DNA from: Streptomyces ardesiacus
GTDB taxonomy: Bacteria > Actinomycetota > Actinomycetes > Streptomycetales > Streptomycetaceae
Direction: 5' to 3'
Assembly: GCF_003112575.1 (NCBI RefSeq)
Contig: NZ_BEWC01000002.1
Span: 1-64,000 of the forward strand
DNA: 64,000 nt
This document shows, piece by piece, positions 32,179 to 41,900 of the stretch. Both the position numbers and the translations under genes were made by a program. The notes beneath the pieces are model-generated. The model was not told the DNA's origin. It did not search any database and saw only the letters and a program-made list of their open reading frames with translations. The number at the start of each line of letters is the position of its first letter. Within the stretch, counting starts at the first letter, position 1.

Positions 32179-33939
32179 TCAGAGCCGCTCGGGCGTCCGG
32201 ATGCCCAGCAGGGCCATGCCCCGGTGCAGGGTGCGGGCCGTGACGTCGCACAGGAACAGGCGGTTCTCCACCTGCGCCGGCGTCTCGGCCTTCAGGACCG
32301 GGCACTTGTCGTAGAACGCCGTGTACAGCGACGCCAACTGGTACAGGTACGCGGCCAGCTTGTGCGGGGCGTACTCCGCGGCCGCCTCGAAGACCGTGTC
32401 CCCGAACGCGTCCAGGTGCAGGCCCAGCGCGCGCTCCGCCTCGTGCAGCTCCAGCTCCGGGTGGGCGGCGGGGCGGACCTCGCCGGACTTGCGGAGGATG
32501 GACTGGATCCGGGCGTAGGCGTACTGGAGGTACACGCTGGTGTCGCCGTTGAGCGAGACCATCTGGTCCAGGTCGAACTTGTAGTCGCGGTTGGGCGACG
32601 TCGACAGGTCCGCGTACTTCACGGCCCCGATGCCGACCTGCGCGGCCCGCTCCCGGATCTCGTCCTCGGTCAGGTCCCGCGCCTTCTCCCGCACGACCTC
32701 GGCGGCCCGCTGCACGGCCTCGTCCAGCAGGTCCTCGAGGCGTACGGAGGCGCCCGCGCGCGTCTTGAAGGGCTTGCCGTCGGCGCCGAGCACCGTGCCG
32801 TAGGCCATGTTGTGCGCGGTGACCTCGTCACCGAGCCAGCCGGCCCGGCGGGCGGTCTCGAAGACCATCTTGAAGTGCAGGGACTGGCGCACGTCGACGA
32901 CGTACAGCAGCGTGGTGGCGTGCAGGTCCTGGACGCGGTTGCGGATCGCGGTCAGGTCGGAGGCCGCGTAGCCGAAGCCGCCGTCCGCCTTCTGCACGAT
33001 CAGCGGGACCGGCTGGTCGTCCTTGCCGCGGATCTCGTCGAAGAACACCACGAGCGCGCCCTCGGAGCGCACCGCGACCCCCATCTCCTCCAGGAGGCGG
33101 GCGGTCTCCGGCATGCCGTCGTTGTACGCGGACTCGCCGACGATCTCCTCGTCGCGGATCTCCATGTCCAGCTTCTCGAAGACCGAGTAGAAGTAGACCT
33201 TCGACTCGTCCACGAAGTGCTGCCACAGCTCCAGCGTCTCCTTGTCGCCGGACTGCAGGGCGACGACCCGCTTGCGGGCCCGCTCCTTGAACTCCTCGTC
33301 CGAGTCGAAGAGGGCGCGGGAGGCCTTGTACACCCGGTTCAGGTTCGACATGGCCTGCTCGCCGTCGACGTCCTCGGCCGGGGCCAGCTCGCCGGGGTGC
33401 TCGAAGAGGTACTGGATGAGCATGCCGAACTGGGTGCCCCAGTCGCCGATGTGGTGCCGGCCGATCGTCTTCTCGCCCGTGAAGTCGAGCATGCCGCGCA
33501 GGGCGTCGCCGATCACCGCGGACCGCAGGTGGCCGACGTGCATCTCCTTCGCCACGTTCGGCTGGGCGTAGTCGACGACCGTGGTGCCCGCGTCCTGCTT
33601 CAGCGGCACGCCCAGGCGCTCGCCGTCCGCGAGGCGCGCGGCGAGGTTCGCGGTGATCGCCCGGTCGGCGACGGTGATGTTGAGGAAGCCCGGCCCGGAG
33701 ACCTCGACGTCCTTGATCAGCTCGTCACCGGTGGTGATCCGCGCGACGACCTCGGCCGCCAGCTCCCGCGGATTGGCCTTCGCCTTCTTGGCCAGGGCGA
33801 GGATTCCGTTGGCCTGGTAGTCCGCCCGGTCGCTGCGTCGCAGCAGCGGGTCGGCGCCGGCGGCCTCCGGCCGGGTGGCCGTGAGGGCGGACGCGAGCTG
33901 CTGCTGGACGGAGTCGGTGAGGGACGTGACCGAGGCCAT
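32179..33939 (-). CDS. argS: Arginyl-tRNA synthetase
   Basis: A 586-residue class Ia synthetase that charges tRNA-Arg. The N-terminal tRNA-recognition domain precedes the HIGH motif in [17 protein letters not shown]. The KMSKS site is degenerate, as is usual in ArgRS, near [18 protein letters not shown]. The C-terminal DALR anticodon-binding domain contains [24 protein letters not shown]. The start is ATG 33939. It is divergent from the lysyl-tRNA synthetase gene, with about 170 bases between them holding both promoters. Confidence 0.97.
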   Translation of the reverse strand: MASVTSLTDSVQQQLASALTATRPEAAGADPLLRRSDRADYQANGILALAKKAKANPRELAAEVVARITTGDELIKDVEVSGPGFLNITVADRAITANLAARLADGERLGVPLKQDAGTTVVDYAQPNVAKEMHVGHLRSAVIGDALRGMLDFTGEKTIGRHHIGDWGTQFGMLIQYLFEHPGELAPAEDVDGEQAMSNLNRVYKASRALFDSDEEFKERARKRVVALQSGDKETLELWQHFVDESKVYFYSVFEKLDMEIRDEEIVGESAYNDGMPETARLLEEMGVAVRSEGALVVFFDEIRGKDDQPVPLIVQKADGGFGYAASDLTAIRNRVQDLHATTLLYVVDVRQSLHFKMVFETARRAGWLGDEVTAHNMAYGTVLGADGKPFKTRAGASVRLEDLLDEAVQRAAEVVREKARDLTEDEIRERAAQVGIGAVKYADLSTSPNRDYKFDLDQMVSLNGDTSVYLQYAYARIQSILRKSGEVRPAAHPELELHEAERALGLHLDAFGDTVFEAAAEYAPHKLAAYLYQLASLYTAFYDKCPVLKAETPAQVENRLFLCDVTARTLHRGMALLGIRTPERL

Positions 33940-34111
33940 GGAGTGGCTGCCGTTCTGCTCGGGTTCGTGGAAGGAGTACAGAAACCGAGTATCCCATGCG
34001 GTGAAAAGCGGTTTTCGCGGATGCGGGCCGGGCTGGGAGAATGGAGCGGACAGCCGTGCGACCGCGCGGCTGTCTCCGGAACAGTTCCAGAGAAGTTTCA
34101 GGGAAGAGGAC

Positions 34112-35857
34112 GTGCCGATCGTGGCTCAGAGCACAGAGACCACCGACTGGGTCTCCCGTTTCGCGGACGAGGTCATCGCCGAGTCGGAGCGTCGTGCCCC
34201 GGGCAAACCAGCGGTCGTCGTCGCGTCCGGACTCTCCCCCTCCGGCCCCATCCACCTGGGCAACCTGCGCGAGGTCATGACCCCGCACCTGGTCGCCGAC
34301 GAGATCCGCCGCCGCGGGTACACGGTGCGGCACCTGATCTCCTGGGACGACTACGACCGCTACCGCAAGGTCCCGGCCGGTGTCCCCGGGGTGGACGAGA
34401 GCTGGGCCGAGCACATCGGCAAGCCCCTGACCTCGGTCCCGGCCCCCAAGGGCTCCCCGCACCCGAACTGGGCGGAGCACTTCAAGGCCGCGATGACCGC
34501 CTCCCTCGCCGAGCTGGGCGTGGAGTTCGACGGGATCAGCCAGACCGCGCAGTACACCTCCGGCGTCTACCGCGAGCAGATCCTGCACGCCATGAAGCAC
34601 CGGCGGGACATCGACGCGATCCTCGCCCAGTACCGGACCAAGCCGAAGACCGCCGGCAAGAAGTCGCAGAAGCCCGTCGACGAGGCCGAGCTGGAGGCCG
34701 CCGAGGGCTCCGGTGCCGCCGCCGAGGACGACGGCAGCTCCGGCTCCGCCGGGTACTTCCCGTACAAGCCGTACTGCGGCAACTGCGAGAAGGACCTGAC
34801 CACGGTCACCGCGTACGACGACGACTCCACCGAGCTGACGTACGCCTGCACCGACTGCGGCTTCTCCGAGACCGTGCGGCTGAGCGAGTTCAACCGCGGC
34901 AAGCTGGTCTGGAAGGTCGACTGGCCCATGCGCTGGGCCTACGAGGGCGTCGTCTTCGAGCCCAGCGGCGTGGACCACTCCTCGCCCGGCTCCTCGTTCC
35001 AGGTCGGCGGGCAGATCGTCGGCATCTTCGGCGGCAAGCAGCCGATCGGGCCGATGTACGCCTTCGTCGGCATCAGCGGCATGGCCAAGATGTCCTCGTC
35101 CAAGGGCGGGGTGCCCACCCCGGCCGACGCGCTGCAGATCATGGAGCCGCAGCTCCTGCGCTGGCTGTACGCCCGCCGCCGCCCCAACCAGTCCTTCAAG
35201 ATCGCCTTCGACCAGGAGATCCAGCGGCTGTACGACGAGTGGGACCGCCTCGACGCCAAGGTCGCCGACGGCAGCGCCCTGCCCGCCGACGTCGCCGCCC
35301 ACTCGCGCGCCGTCCGCACCGCCGCCGGTGAGCTGCCGGCGACGCCCAGGCCGCTGCCGTACCGCACGCTGGCCTCCGTGGCCGACATCACCGCCGGCCA
35401 CGAGGACCAGGCGCTGCGCATCCTCGGCGAGCTGGACCCGGCGAACCCGATCGCGTCGCTGGACGAGGCCCGGCCGCGCTACGACAAGGCCGAGGCGTGG
35501 ATCAACACCCACGTCCCCGCCGACCAGCGCACCATCGTCCGCCAGGAGCCCGACGCCGAGCTGCTGAAGTCCCTCGACGAGCCGAGCCGGCAGTCGCTGC
35601 GGCTGCTGCTCGACGGGCTGGCCGACCACTGGTCCCTGGACGGCCTCACCCACCACGTCTACGGCGTCCCCAAGGTCCAGGCGGGCTTCCCCGCCGACGC
35701 CACGCCCAAGGAACTGCCGCCGGAGATCAAGACCGCCCAGCGGACGTTCTTCGCCCTCCTCTACCACCTGCTCGTCGGCCGCGACACCGGCCCGCGCCTG
35801 CCCACGCTGCTCCTCGCGGTGGGCCAGGACCGGGTGCGGACCCTGCTCGGGGAGTAG
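34112..35857 (+). CDS. lysS: Lysyl-tRNA synthetase, class I type
   Basis: A 581-residue class I LysRS, structurally unrelated to the usual bacterial class II enzyme. The HIGH motif is [15 protein letters not shown] and KMSKS is [14 protein letters not shown] zinc ribbon is present (YCGNCEKDL ... [10 protein letters not shown]). An acidic, Ser/Ala-rich insertion (about residues 195-215) precedes the ribbon. The start is GTG 34112 (GGGA seven bases before) or GTG 34121. Class I LysRS is found in archaea and some bacteria including actinomycetes, where, as I recall, a class II enzyme is often also present. Confidence 0.95.
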   Translation: MPIVAQSTETTDWVSRFADEVIAESERRAPGKPAVVVASGLSPSGPIHLGNLREVMTPHLVADEIRRRGYTVRHLISWDDYDRYRKVPAGVPGVDESWAEHIGKPLTSVPAPKGSPHPNWAEHFKAAMTASLAELGVEFDGISQTAQYTSGVYREQILHAMKHRRDIDAILAQYRTKPKTAGKKSQKPVDEAELEAAEGSGAAAEDDGSSGSAGYFPYKPYCGNCEKDLTTVTAYDDDSTELTYACTDCGFSETVRLSEFNRGKLVWKVDWPMRWAYEGVVFEPSGVDHSSPGSSFQVGGQIVGIFGGKQPIGPMYAFVGISGMAKMSSSKGGVPTPADALQIMEPQLLRWLYARRRPNQSFKIAFDQEIQRLYDEWDRLDAKVADGSALPADVAAHSRAVRTAAGELPATPRPLPYRTLASVADITAGHEDQALRILGELDPANPIASLDEARPRYDKAEAWINTHVPADQRTIVRQEPDAELLKSLDEPSRQSLRLLLDGLADHWSLDGLTHHVYGVPKVQAGFPADATPKELPPEIKTAQRTFFALLYHLLVGRDTGPRLPTLLLAVGQDRVRTLLGE

Positions 35858-35878
35858 GGCGGCGGCACGAGGTACGCG

Positions 35879-35914
35879 GAAGGGGGCGCCCGGTGTTCGC
35901 CGGGCGCCCCCTTC
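35879..35914. terminator. Bidirectional terminator after lysS
   Basis: GAAGGGGGCGCCCGG, loop TGTTCG, then its exact complement: a 15-bp perfect stem between convergent lysS and the DUF2637 gene. Confidence 0.92.
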
Positions 35915-35926
35915 GCCGTACCGCCG

Positions 35927-37237
35927 TCAGGCGATGTGGTCCTCCTCCAGCTCCGCGCTGTGGCGGTTGGTGAACTGGGTGACCAGTCGCTTGGCCTCGT
36001 GGTCGGCCAGCGGCGTGCCGTAGGTCGCCTCCACGTTGTCGCCGAACTCGCGCGGCGTGGGATAGCTGCCGTTGATCGACTGCTTGAAGACCTGGTAGTA
36101 CGCGTCCTCGTCCGGGCCCTGCGGCTGCTGCGCGGGCCCGCCGCCCTCGCCCAGCTCACGGGTGCGGCCCGGCACGACCGGTATGGGGAAGCTGCCCGTC
36201 TCCTCCGGCGAGGGCTCCTGGAGCGGCGGCTCCTCCTCGTACTGGTCCCGGTACTGGTCGGCCTGCCGCTGCTCCTCGTACCACTGCGCGTACTGCTCGG
36301 CCGGGTCGTAGGTGGGGTCGTAACCGCCCTGGTAGGCGACCTGGCGGGTGTTGAACCAGGGGCTCTGCTCGGGCTCGGGCTCGGGCTCCTCCTCGGGGGC
36401 CTGCCGCTGCCCGGCACGCCGCTGGGCCTCCAGCTCCAGGCGCTGCTCCCCGGCGGGCGCCTCCTTCCGCAGGGCGGGAGCCGCACCGGCGTCGGCCCGG
36501 CCCACCGCGGCCGTCTCCGGCTCGGGCGCCGGCGGGAGCAGGGCCGGTTCGATGCCCGCGGCCGCCAGGCCGGAGGGGGCGGTCTCGGCCAGCGGGACGC
36601 CGTAGCGGGCCAGCCGCAGGGGCATCAGGGACTCCACGGGCGCCTTGCGCCGCCAGGCGCGGCCGAAGCGGGAACGCAGCCGGGCCTGGTAGACCAGCCG
36701 CTCCTGCTCCAGCTTGATCACCTGCTCGTAGGAGCGCAGCTCCCACAGCTTCATGCGCCGCCACAGCAGGAACGTCGGCACCGGCGACAGCAGCCAGCGG
36801 GTGAGGCGGACGCCCTCCATGTGCTTGTCGGCGGTGATGTCGGCGATCCGGCCGATCGCGTGCCGGGCGGCCTCCACCGACACCACGAACAGGATCGGGA
36901 TCACGCCGTGCATGCCCACGCCCAGCGGATCCGGCCAGGCGGCGGCGCCGTTGAACGCGATCGTCGCGGCCGTCAGCAGCCACGCCGTCTGCCGCAGCAA
37001 CGGGAACGGGATGCGGATCCAGGTCAGCAGCAGGTCCAGCGCCAGCAGCACGCAGATGCCCGCGTCGATGCCGATCGGGAAGACGTAGCTGAAGTTGCCG
37101 AAGCCCTTCTGCAGGGCCAGCTCCCGCACCGCCGCGTACGACCCCGCGAACCCGATCCCGGCGATGACGACGGCACCGAAGACGACCATGCCGATGAGAA
37201 CGCGATGCGCCCGTGTCAGCGGAAGTGGCGCGGCCAC
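35927..37237 (-). CDS. DUF2637 membrane protein (SpdB-like)
   Basis: A 436-residue protein. Residues 1-165 hold four membrane segments (VLIGMVVFGAVVIAGIGFAGS, GIDAGICVLLALDLLLTW, LLTAATIAFNGAAAW, VIPILFVVSVEAARHAIG) in the DUF2637 arrangement, which is related to plasmid-spread (Spd) membrane proteins. The C-terminal 270 residues are cytoplasmic, rich in Pro, Glu, Gln and Tyr, ending in YPTPREFGDNVEATYGTPL, a possible DNA- or protein-binding helix. The GTG start at 37237 follows GGGAGGGGAG. Chromosomal members have no settled function. A perfect palindrome lies just upstream. Confidence 0.85.
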   Translation of the reverse strand: MAAPLPLTRAHRVLIGMVVFGAVVIAGIGFAGSYAAVRELALQKGFGNFSYVFPIGIDAGICVLLALDLLLTWIRIPFPLLRQTAWLLTAATIAFNGAAAWPDPLGVGMHGVIPILFVVSVEAARHAIGRIADITADKHMEGVRLTRWLLSPVPTFLLWRRMKLWELRSYEQVIKLEQERLVYQARLRSRFGRAWRRKAPVESLMPLRLARYGVPLAETAPSGLAAAGIEPALLPPAPEPETAAVGRADAGAAPALRKEAPAGEQRLELEAQRRAGQRQAPEEEPEPEPEQSPWFNTRQVAYQGGYDPTYDPAEQYAQWYEEQRQADQYRDQYEEEPPLQEPSPEETGSFPIPVVPGRTRELGEGGGPAQQPQGPDEDAYYQVFKQSINGSYPTPREFGDNVEATYGTPLADHEAKRLVTQFTNRHSAELEEDHIA

Positions 37238-37261
37238 CCGTACTCCCCTCCCAGTGCGTGT

Positions 37262-37275
37262 TGTTGCGCGCAACA
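37262..37275. promoter_or_regulatory. Perfect 14-bp palindrome upstream of the DUF2637 gene
   Basis: TGTTGCGCGCAACA is an exact palindrome 25 bases before the DUF2637 start, where an operator would sit. The binding protein is unknown. Confidence 0.5.
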
Positions 37276-37325
37276 GAGTGGCACATGTGTACGGGGAACG
37301 GGTGGCCGGAGGGTCTAAGAGGCCG

Positions 37326-38177
37326 TCAGCCCGACTTCGCCGGGGACGCCGTGGCCGACTGGGAGGCCGCGTCGGAGGGGGACGTGGGGGCCGACGGACT
37401 GCCGCTCGACGTGCCGCCCTGCGCCGGGGCGTTGGCCTTCCTCACCGCGGCCACCGCCTCCTTGGCGGCCTTCTGCGCGTCCTTCGCCAGGTCGTCGGCG
37501 TCCGGGGTCTTGTCGCCCGCCAGGCCCGCGCCGTTGTAGTCGAGGGTGACGACGACGTTCTCGACGCGCGCCACGACCGTCTGCTGCTTGAAGGTGCCTT
37601 CCTTCTTCTTCAGGTCGTAGCGCACCACCGACGCCTCGTCGCCCGTGCCGCTCACCGGCGTCGTCTTGAGGTCCTTCGCGCCCTCGGCGGCCTGCGCGTC
37701 CTTGAGCTGCTTCTGGTAGTGGTCACGCGCCAGCTTGTCGCCCTCGCCGCGCGTCACGTCCGACTCGAACCGCAGCATCGACACGCTCAGCCAGCGGAAC
37801 TGGGAACCCTTCACCCCGTTGTCGTCGAGGCTGTCCCAGGAGCAACTGGCCCGCACCGCCGTGTCGTTGGACGAGCCCTCCTTGCCGGAACCGGCCTTCG
37901 GCACCAGGTCGTCCAGCGTCTTCTTCGTCACGGCCGCGCACGGCTCGGGAAGCTTGCCGAACGCCGCCTCCCGCACCGTCGGGGACGGACTCGCGGACGT
38001 GGCCGCGGCGGACTCCTCCGCGGCCTTGTCCTTGCCGTCGCCCGAGCCGGAGTCCGAGGAGCAGCCGGCGGCCACCAGCATCACGGGTACGGCGGCCGCG
38101 CCCACAAGGACGCGGGTGAGTCGCTTCTCTCGCTTCGCTCGCTGGTCTCGCTGGTCACGCTGGGCTCGTAGCTGCAT
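37326..38177 (-). CDS. DUF3558 lipoprotein (A)
   Basis: A 283-residue exported lipoprotein. A basic N-terminus (RAQRDQRDQRAKREKRLTR) leads to a signal peptide and the lipobox VAAGC. The outer domain (FGKLPEPCAAVTKKTLDDLVPKA, ASCSWDSLDDNG) matches DUF3558, a family with two conserved cysteines common in actinomycetes. The tail is Ser/Pro/Ala-rich. The start ATG 38177 has GAAGGA five bases upstream; an in-frame ATG lies 15 bases earlier. It is followed by, and paralogous to, a second DUF3558 gene on the same strand. The function is unknown. Confidence 0.85.
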   Translation of the reverse strand: MQLRAQRDQRDQRAKREKRLTRVLVGAAAVPVMLVAAGCSSDSGSGDGKDKAAEESAAATSASPSPTVREAAFGKLPEPCAAVTKKTLDDLVPKAGSGKEGSSNDTAVRASCSWDSLDDNGVKGSQFRWLSVSMLRFESDVTRGEGDKLARDHYQKQLKDAQAAEGAKDLKTTPVSGTGDEASVVRYDLKKKEGTFKQQTVVARVENVVVTLDYNGAGLAGDKTPDADDLAKDAQKAAKEAVAAVRKANAPAQGGTSSGSPSAPTSPSDAASQSATASPAKSG

Positions 38178-38309
38178 GGTTCCTTCACTCATGGCACTCG
38201 TGGTTCCTGCGTTCGGAACGGGTCCGAGGGGCCACCGTACGCGGTGGGGAAATCACCCGGCCCCGCTGCGGGCGCGCCGTGCGCGGGTGCGCCGGAGCCG
38301 CGGCGGGGC

Positions 38310-39185
38310 TCAGCCGCCGAGGGAATCCGCCAGCCGGGACGCCAGTTTCCGGGCCATGTCCTGCATTTCCTCGCTGTCCGGCACGACGCCGAGCGTCGCC
38401 GACTGCTCCGCGTACTCGACGGTCACCACGACGTTCGACGTGCGGAACGCCACAGTCACGGTGCGCCGCTTCGCCGTCGAACCGGAGCTGCTGAGCGCGT
38501 CGTCGACGAACGCCTCGTCGCCCAGGTCGTCCAGGAGCCGGGGCTGGACCTCCGCGGTCGACGAGGCCGAGGGCGAGGGGGAGGAGGACGAAGACGAGGA
38601 GGACGAGGAGGACGACGAAGACGGGGACGACGAAGACGCGGACGACGAGGCGGACGAGGGCGTGCCGCCCGCGCCGGCGGCGGGGGTGCCGGAGGACGGG
38701 GAGCCGTCGGCGGAACCGGACTCCGAGACGACCGGTTCGGGCAGGTCGGCCGCCTCGACCTGCTTCGCGAACAACTGCTCGGCCTCGCTGTCGTCGCTCA
38801 CGGCGCCGTCGTACGACACCACCCGCTCGAAGTCGACGAAGAGGTGGTCGGTGGCCTCGGCCGACTCCACCTTCCAGCGGCAGCCCACCTTGCGGTCGGT
38901 GTCGTACGCGAGGGTCGGCTCACCCGCGTACGCCTTCTCGCGCTGCTCCTCGTCGGCGATCTCCTCGATGCCGGGCAGGAGGGAGTCGAGCATCTTGTGG
39001 CCGACCGCGTCGCACGGCTCGGGCAGGGTGCGGTACTTGCCGGGCTCGGCCGCCTCGGTCGCGACGCCGGGCTGCCCCGGGTTCGAGTCGTCCGCCGTGG
39101 CACCGCCGCCCGAGCCGCCGGTGCAGCCGGCCAGCACCGCCGCGAGGACGGCGGCGACGCCGGGTACGTAGGCCTTCCGCTGCAC
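38310..39185 (-). CDS. DUF3558 lipoprotein (B) with long poly-Ser tract
   Basis: A 291-residue lipoprotein: signal peptide with the lipobox LAGC near residue 21, then the DUF3558 domain (RTLPEPCDAVGHKMLDSLLPG, KVGCRWKVESAEATDH). Between residues about 160 and 215 is an almost pure Ser tract with some Pro and Ala, encoded by a purine-skewed stretch at about 38570-38650, and then the domain resumes. This is a paralogue of the preceding lipoprotein, so the two are a tandem duplication. The Ser tract is a probable flexible or glycosylated linker, and is prone to length change. Confidence 0.85.
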   Translation of the reverse strand: MQRKAYVPGVAAVLAAVLAGCTGGSGGGATADDSNPGQPGVATEAAEPGKYRTLPEPCDAVGHKMLDSLLPGIEEIADEEQREKAYAGEPTLAYDTDRKVGCRWKVESAEATDHLFVDFERVVSYDGAVSDDSEAEQLFAKQVEAADLPEPVVSESGSADGSPSSGTPAAGAGGTPSSASSSASSSSPSSSSSSSSSSSSSSPSPSASSTAEVQPRLLDDLGDEAFVDDALSSSGSTAKRRTVTVAFRTSNVVVTVEYAEQSATLGVVPDSEEMQDMARKLASRLADSLGG

Positions 39186-39391
39186 GGTGCGGCTCCTCTC
39201 GCCGGGGTGGCTGTGATGTCGGGACTCCAGTGTCCCCGCTGGTTATTCGCTTGCCGCACGGGGGCGCTGCCTGCAGACAATGTGTATCGCACGCGCTGCC
39301 GTGAACGCCGGTCGGTCGTCCCTTTGGCCGACGTCGGCGCCGGTTCTGCGCTTTGAGACTTCTGTGTGTTTTCCGGGGGAAAGAGGACGTT

Positions 39392-40585
39392 ATGTCGTAC
39401 GTGGAGATACCGGGCGCCAAGGTGCCGATCCGGATGTGGGCCGACCCGGCGACGGTCGAGGAGGGCGCGCTCCAGCAGTTGCGCAACGTCGCGACCCTGC
39501 CGTGGATCAAGGGCCTCGCGGTCATGCCGGACGTCCACTACGGCAAGGGGGCCACGGTCGGTTCCGTGATCGCGATGCGGGGCGCGGTGTGCCCGGCGGC
39601 GGTGGGGGTCGACATCGGCTGCGGCATGTCGGCGGTGAAGACGTCCCTGACGGCGAACGACCTCCCGGGCGACCTGTCCCGGCTGCGCTCGAAGATCGAG
39701 CAGGCGATTCCGGTGGGCCGGGGCATGCACGACAGCCCGGTCGACCCGGGCCGCTTCCACGGGCTGGCGACGGCCGGGTGGGACGACTTCTGGGGGCGGT
39801 TCGACGGGGTGGCGGAGGCGGTCAAGTTCCGTCACGAACGGGCCGGAAAGCAGATGGGAACGCTCGGGTCCGGCAATCATTTCGTCGAAGTGTGTACGGA
39901 TACGACCGGTTCGGTATGGCTGATGCTCCACTCCGGATCCCGCAACATCGGCAAGGAACTGGCCGAGCACCACATCGGCGTCGCCCAGAAGCTCCCGCAC
40001 AACCAGGGCCTGGTCGACCGCGACCTCGCGGTGTTCGTCGCGGACACCCCGCAGATGGCGGCGTACCGCAACGACCTGTTCTGGGCGCAGGAGTACGCCC
40101 GGTACAACCGCACCCTCATGATGGCGCTCCTGAAGGACGTGGTCCGCAAGGAGTTCAAGAAGGCCAGGCCGGTCTTCGAGGAGGAGATCAGCGCCCACCA
40201 CAACTACGTGGCCGAGGAGCGGTACGAGGGGATGGACCTGCTCGTCACCCGCAAGGGCGCGATCCGGGCCGGCTCCGGCGAGTACGGCATCATCCCCGGC
40301 TCCATGGGCACGGGCTCGTACATCGTCAAGGGCCTCGGCAACGCGGCGTCCTTCAACTCCGCCTCCCACGGCGCGGGCCGGCGCATGAGCCGGAACGCCG
40401 CCAAGCGCCGCTTCTCCACCAAGGACCTGGAGGAGCAGACCCGGGGCGTGGAGTGCCGCAAGGACTCCGGTGTCGTGGACGAGATCCCAGGCGCCTACAA
40501 GCCGATCGAGCAGGTCATCGACCAGCAGCGCGACCTCGTGGAGGTCGTGGCGAAGCTGAAGCAGGTCGTCTGCGTGAAGGGCTGA
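39392..40585 (+). CDS. rtcB: RtcB-family RNA ligase
   Basis: A 397-residue RtcB. Signatures are VMPDVHYGKGATVGSVI, VGVDIGCGM (metal-binding Cys), GTLGSGNHFVEV, LHSGSRNIG, and SHGAGRRMSRNAA, whose His would carry the covalent GMP. RtcB joins 2',3'-cyclic-phosphate or 3'-phosphate RNA ends to 5'-OH ends using GTP and Mn2+, in tRNA or rRNA repair. No archease, RtcA or RtcR gene is adjacent, so it is an orphan. It starts at ATG 39392 with AAGAGGA upstream, divergent from the DUF3558 pair. Confidence 0.95.
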   Translation: MSYVEIPGAKVPIRMWADPATVEEGALQQLRNVATLPWIKGLAVMPDVHYGKGATVGSVIAMRGAVCPAAVGVDIGCGMSAVKTSLTANDLPGDLSRLRSKIEQAIPVGRGMHDSPVDPGRFHGLATAGWDDFWGRFDGVAEAVKFRHERAGKQMGTLGSGNHFVEVCTDTTGSVWLMLHSGSRNIGKELAEHHIGVAQKLPHNQGLVDRDLAVFVADTPQMAAYRNDLFWAQEYARYNRTLMMALLKDVVRKEFKKARPVFEEEISAHHNYVAEERYEGMDLLVTRKGAIRAGSGEYGIIPGSMGTGSYIVKGLGNAASFNSASHGAGRRMSRNAAKRRFSTKDLEEQTRGVECRKDSGVVDEIPGAYKPIEQVIDQQRDLVEVVAKLKQVVCVKG

Positions 40586-40609
40586 CGGGCCCGGCCCCCG
40601 TCCCGGGGC

Positions 40610-41389
40610 CTACGCCTCCCGGTGCACCTTGGTGTTCGACGCCTGGGCGCGGGGGCGGACGACCAGGAGGTCGATGTTGACGTGGGCGGGGCGGGTGACC
40701 GCCCAGGTGATGGTGTCGGCGACGTCGTCGGCGGTCAGCGGGGCGGCGACGCCCTGGTAGACCTTGGCCGCCTTGTCCCGGTCGCCGCCGAAGCGGGTCA
40801 GGGCGAACTCGTCGGTCTTGACCATGCCCGGCGCGATCTCGACGACGCGGACCGGGCGGCCGACGATCTCCAGGCGGAGGGTCTCGGCGAGGACGTGCTC
40901 GCCGTGCTTGGCGGCGACGTAGCCCGCCCCGCCCTCGTAGGTGGACAGGCCCGCGGTCGAGGAGACGACCACGACCGTGCCGTCGCCGCTCGCCTCCAGC
41001 TTGGGGAGCAGGGCCTGGGTGAGGTTGAGGGTGCCGATGACGTTCGTCTCGTACATGCGGCGCCAGTCGTCCGGGTCGCCGGTGGCCACCGGGTCGGCGC
41101 CGAGCGCGCCGCCCGCGTTGTTGACCAGGACGCCGACGGTCTTGAACGCGGTCGCGAACTCGTCGACCGCCTCGCGGTCCGTGACGTCCAGGGGGTAGGC
41201 CGTCGCCTGGTGGCCGGCCGCCCGGATCTCCTCCGTCAGCGCCTCGATGCGGTCCTTGCGGCGCGCGGTGAGGACGACGCGGTAACCGGCCGCGGCGAGC
41301 TGCCGGGCCGTGGCGGCGCCGATGCCGCTGCTCGCGCCGGTGACGACGGCGATGCGGGAGGCGGCGGACGGGGCGGCTGCGGGGGCCAT
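40610..41389 (-). CDS. Short-chain dehydrogenase/reductase
   Basis: A 259-residue classical SDR: cofactor motif VVTGASSGIGAATARQL, VLVNNAGG, catalytic Ser in VVVVSSTAGLS, and Tyr-Lys in GYVAAKHGE. The ARRKDR after the second strand favours NADP(H). It most resembles YdfG/serine-3-dehydrogenase-like SDRs acting on small hydroxy acids, but the substrate is not determined. It ends 25 bases from the convergent rtcB and precedes the YnfA gene on its strand. Confidence 0.9.
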   Translation of the reverse strand: MAPAAAPSAASRIAVVTGASSGIGAATARQLAAAGYRVVLTARRKDRIEALTEEIRAAGHQATAYPLDVTDREAVDEFATAFKTVGVLVNNAGGALGADPVATGDPDDWRRMYETNVIGTLNLTQALLPKLEASGDGTVVVVSSTAGLSTYEGGAGYVAAKHGEHVLAETLRLEIVGRPVRVVEIAPGMVKTDEFALTRFGGDRDKAAKVYQGVAAPLTADDVADTITWAVTRPAHVNIDLLVVRPRAQASNTKVHREA

Positions 41390-41444
41390 GGGCTGCTCCT
41401 CGGTCGGTGGTGCGGGTCGCCGCCCAGGGTAGTCAGCGCGGTGG

Positions 41445-41783
41445 TCAGCCGCCGTTGCGCGGGGCCCACATGATCACGGCCATCCCGGCGAGGCAGACCA
41501 GGGCCCCGGTGACGTCCCAGCGGTCGGGGCGGTAGCCGTCGGCGGCCATGCCCCACAGGATCGAGCCGGCCACGAAGATCCCCCCGTACGCGGCGAGGAT
41601 GCGGCCGAAGTGGGCGTCGGGCTGGAAGGTGGCGACGAAGCCGTAGGCGCCGAGGGCGAGGACCCCGCCCGCCGCCCACAGCCAGCCGCGCTGCTCGCGC
41701 ACCCCCTGCCACACCAGCCAGGCGCCGCCGATCTCGAACAGGGCGGCGACGACGAAGAGGGCGGCGGAGCGGAGGACGAGCAT
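41445..41783 (-). CDS. YnfA family (UPF0060) small membrane protein
   Basis: A 112-residue protein with four membrane helices: [57 protein letters not shown] and [18 protein letters not shown]. It fits the UPF0060/YnfA family, structurally like small multidrug-resistance transporters. The transport substrate is not established. It sits between the SDR and the LLM gene, divergent from the latter. Confidence 0.92.
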   Translation of the reverse strand: MLVLRSAALFVVAALFEIGGAWLVWQGVREQRGWLWAAGGVLALGAYGFVATFQPDAHFGRILAAYGGIFVAGSILWGMAADGYRPDRWDVTGALVCLAGMAVIMWAPRNGG

Positions 41784-41900
41784 GCGGGCAGCTTCCCACG
41801 CGCCGCGTGCGCGCCGGACGGCGGACCTGCGGAATAACGGCGGGGGGCGCTCCGTTCCAGGGTATAGTTGAAACGTAAACAACCTGGAGGTTGAGCGATC

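Noticed and set aside
41856..41880. Strong palindromic operator before the LLM gene (GTTGAAACGTAAACAAC)
   Set aside because: Only four-base arms are symmetric; it is mentioned in the gene entry as a possibility but is too weak to list as a site.
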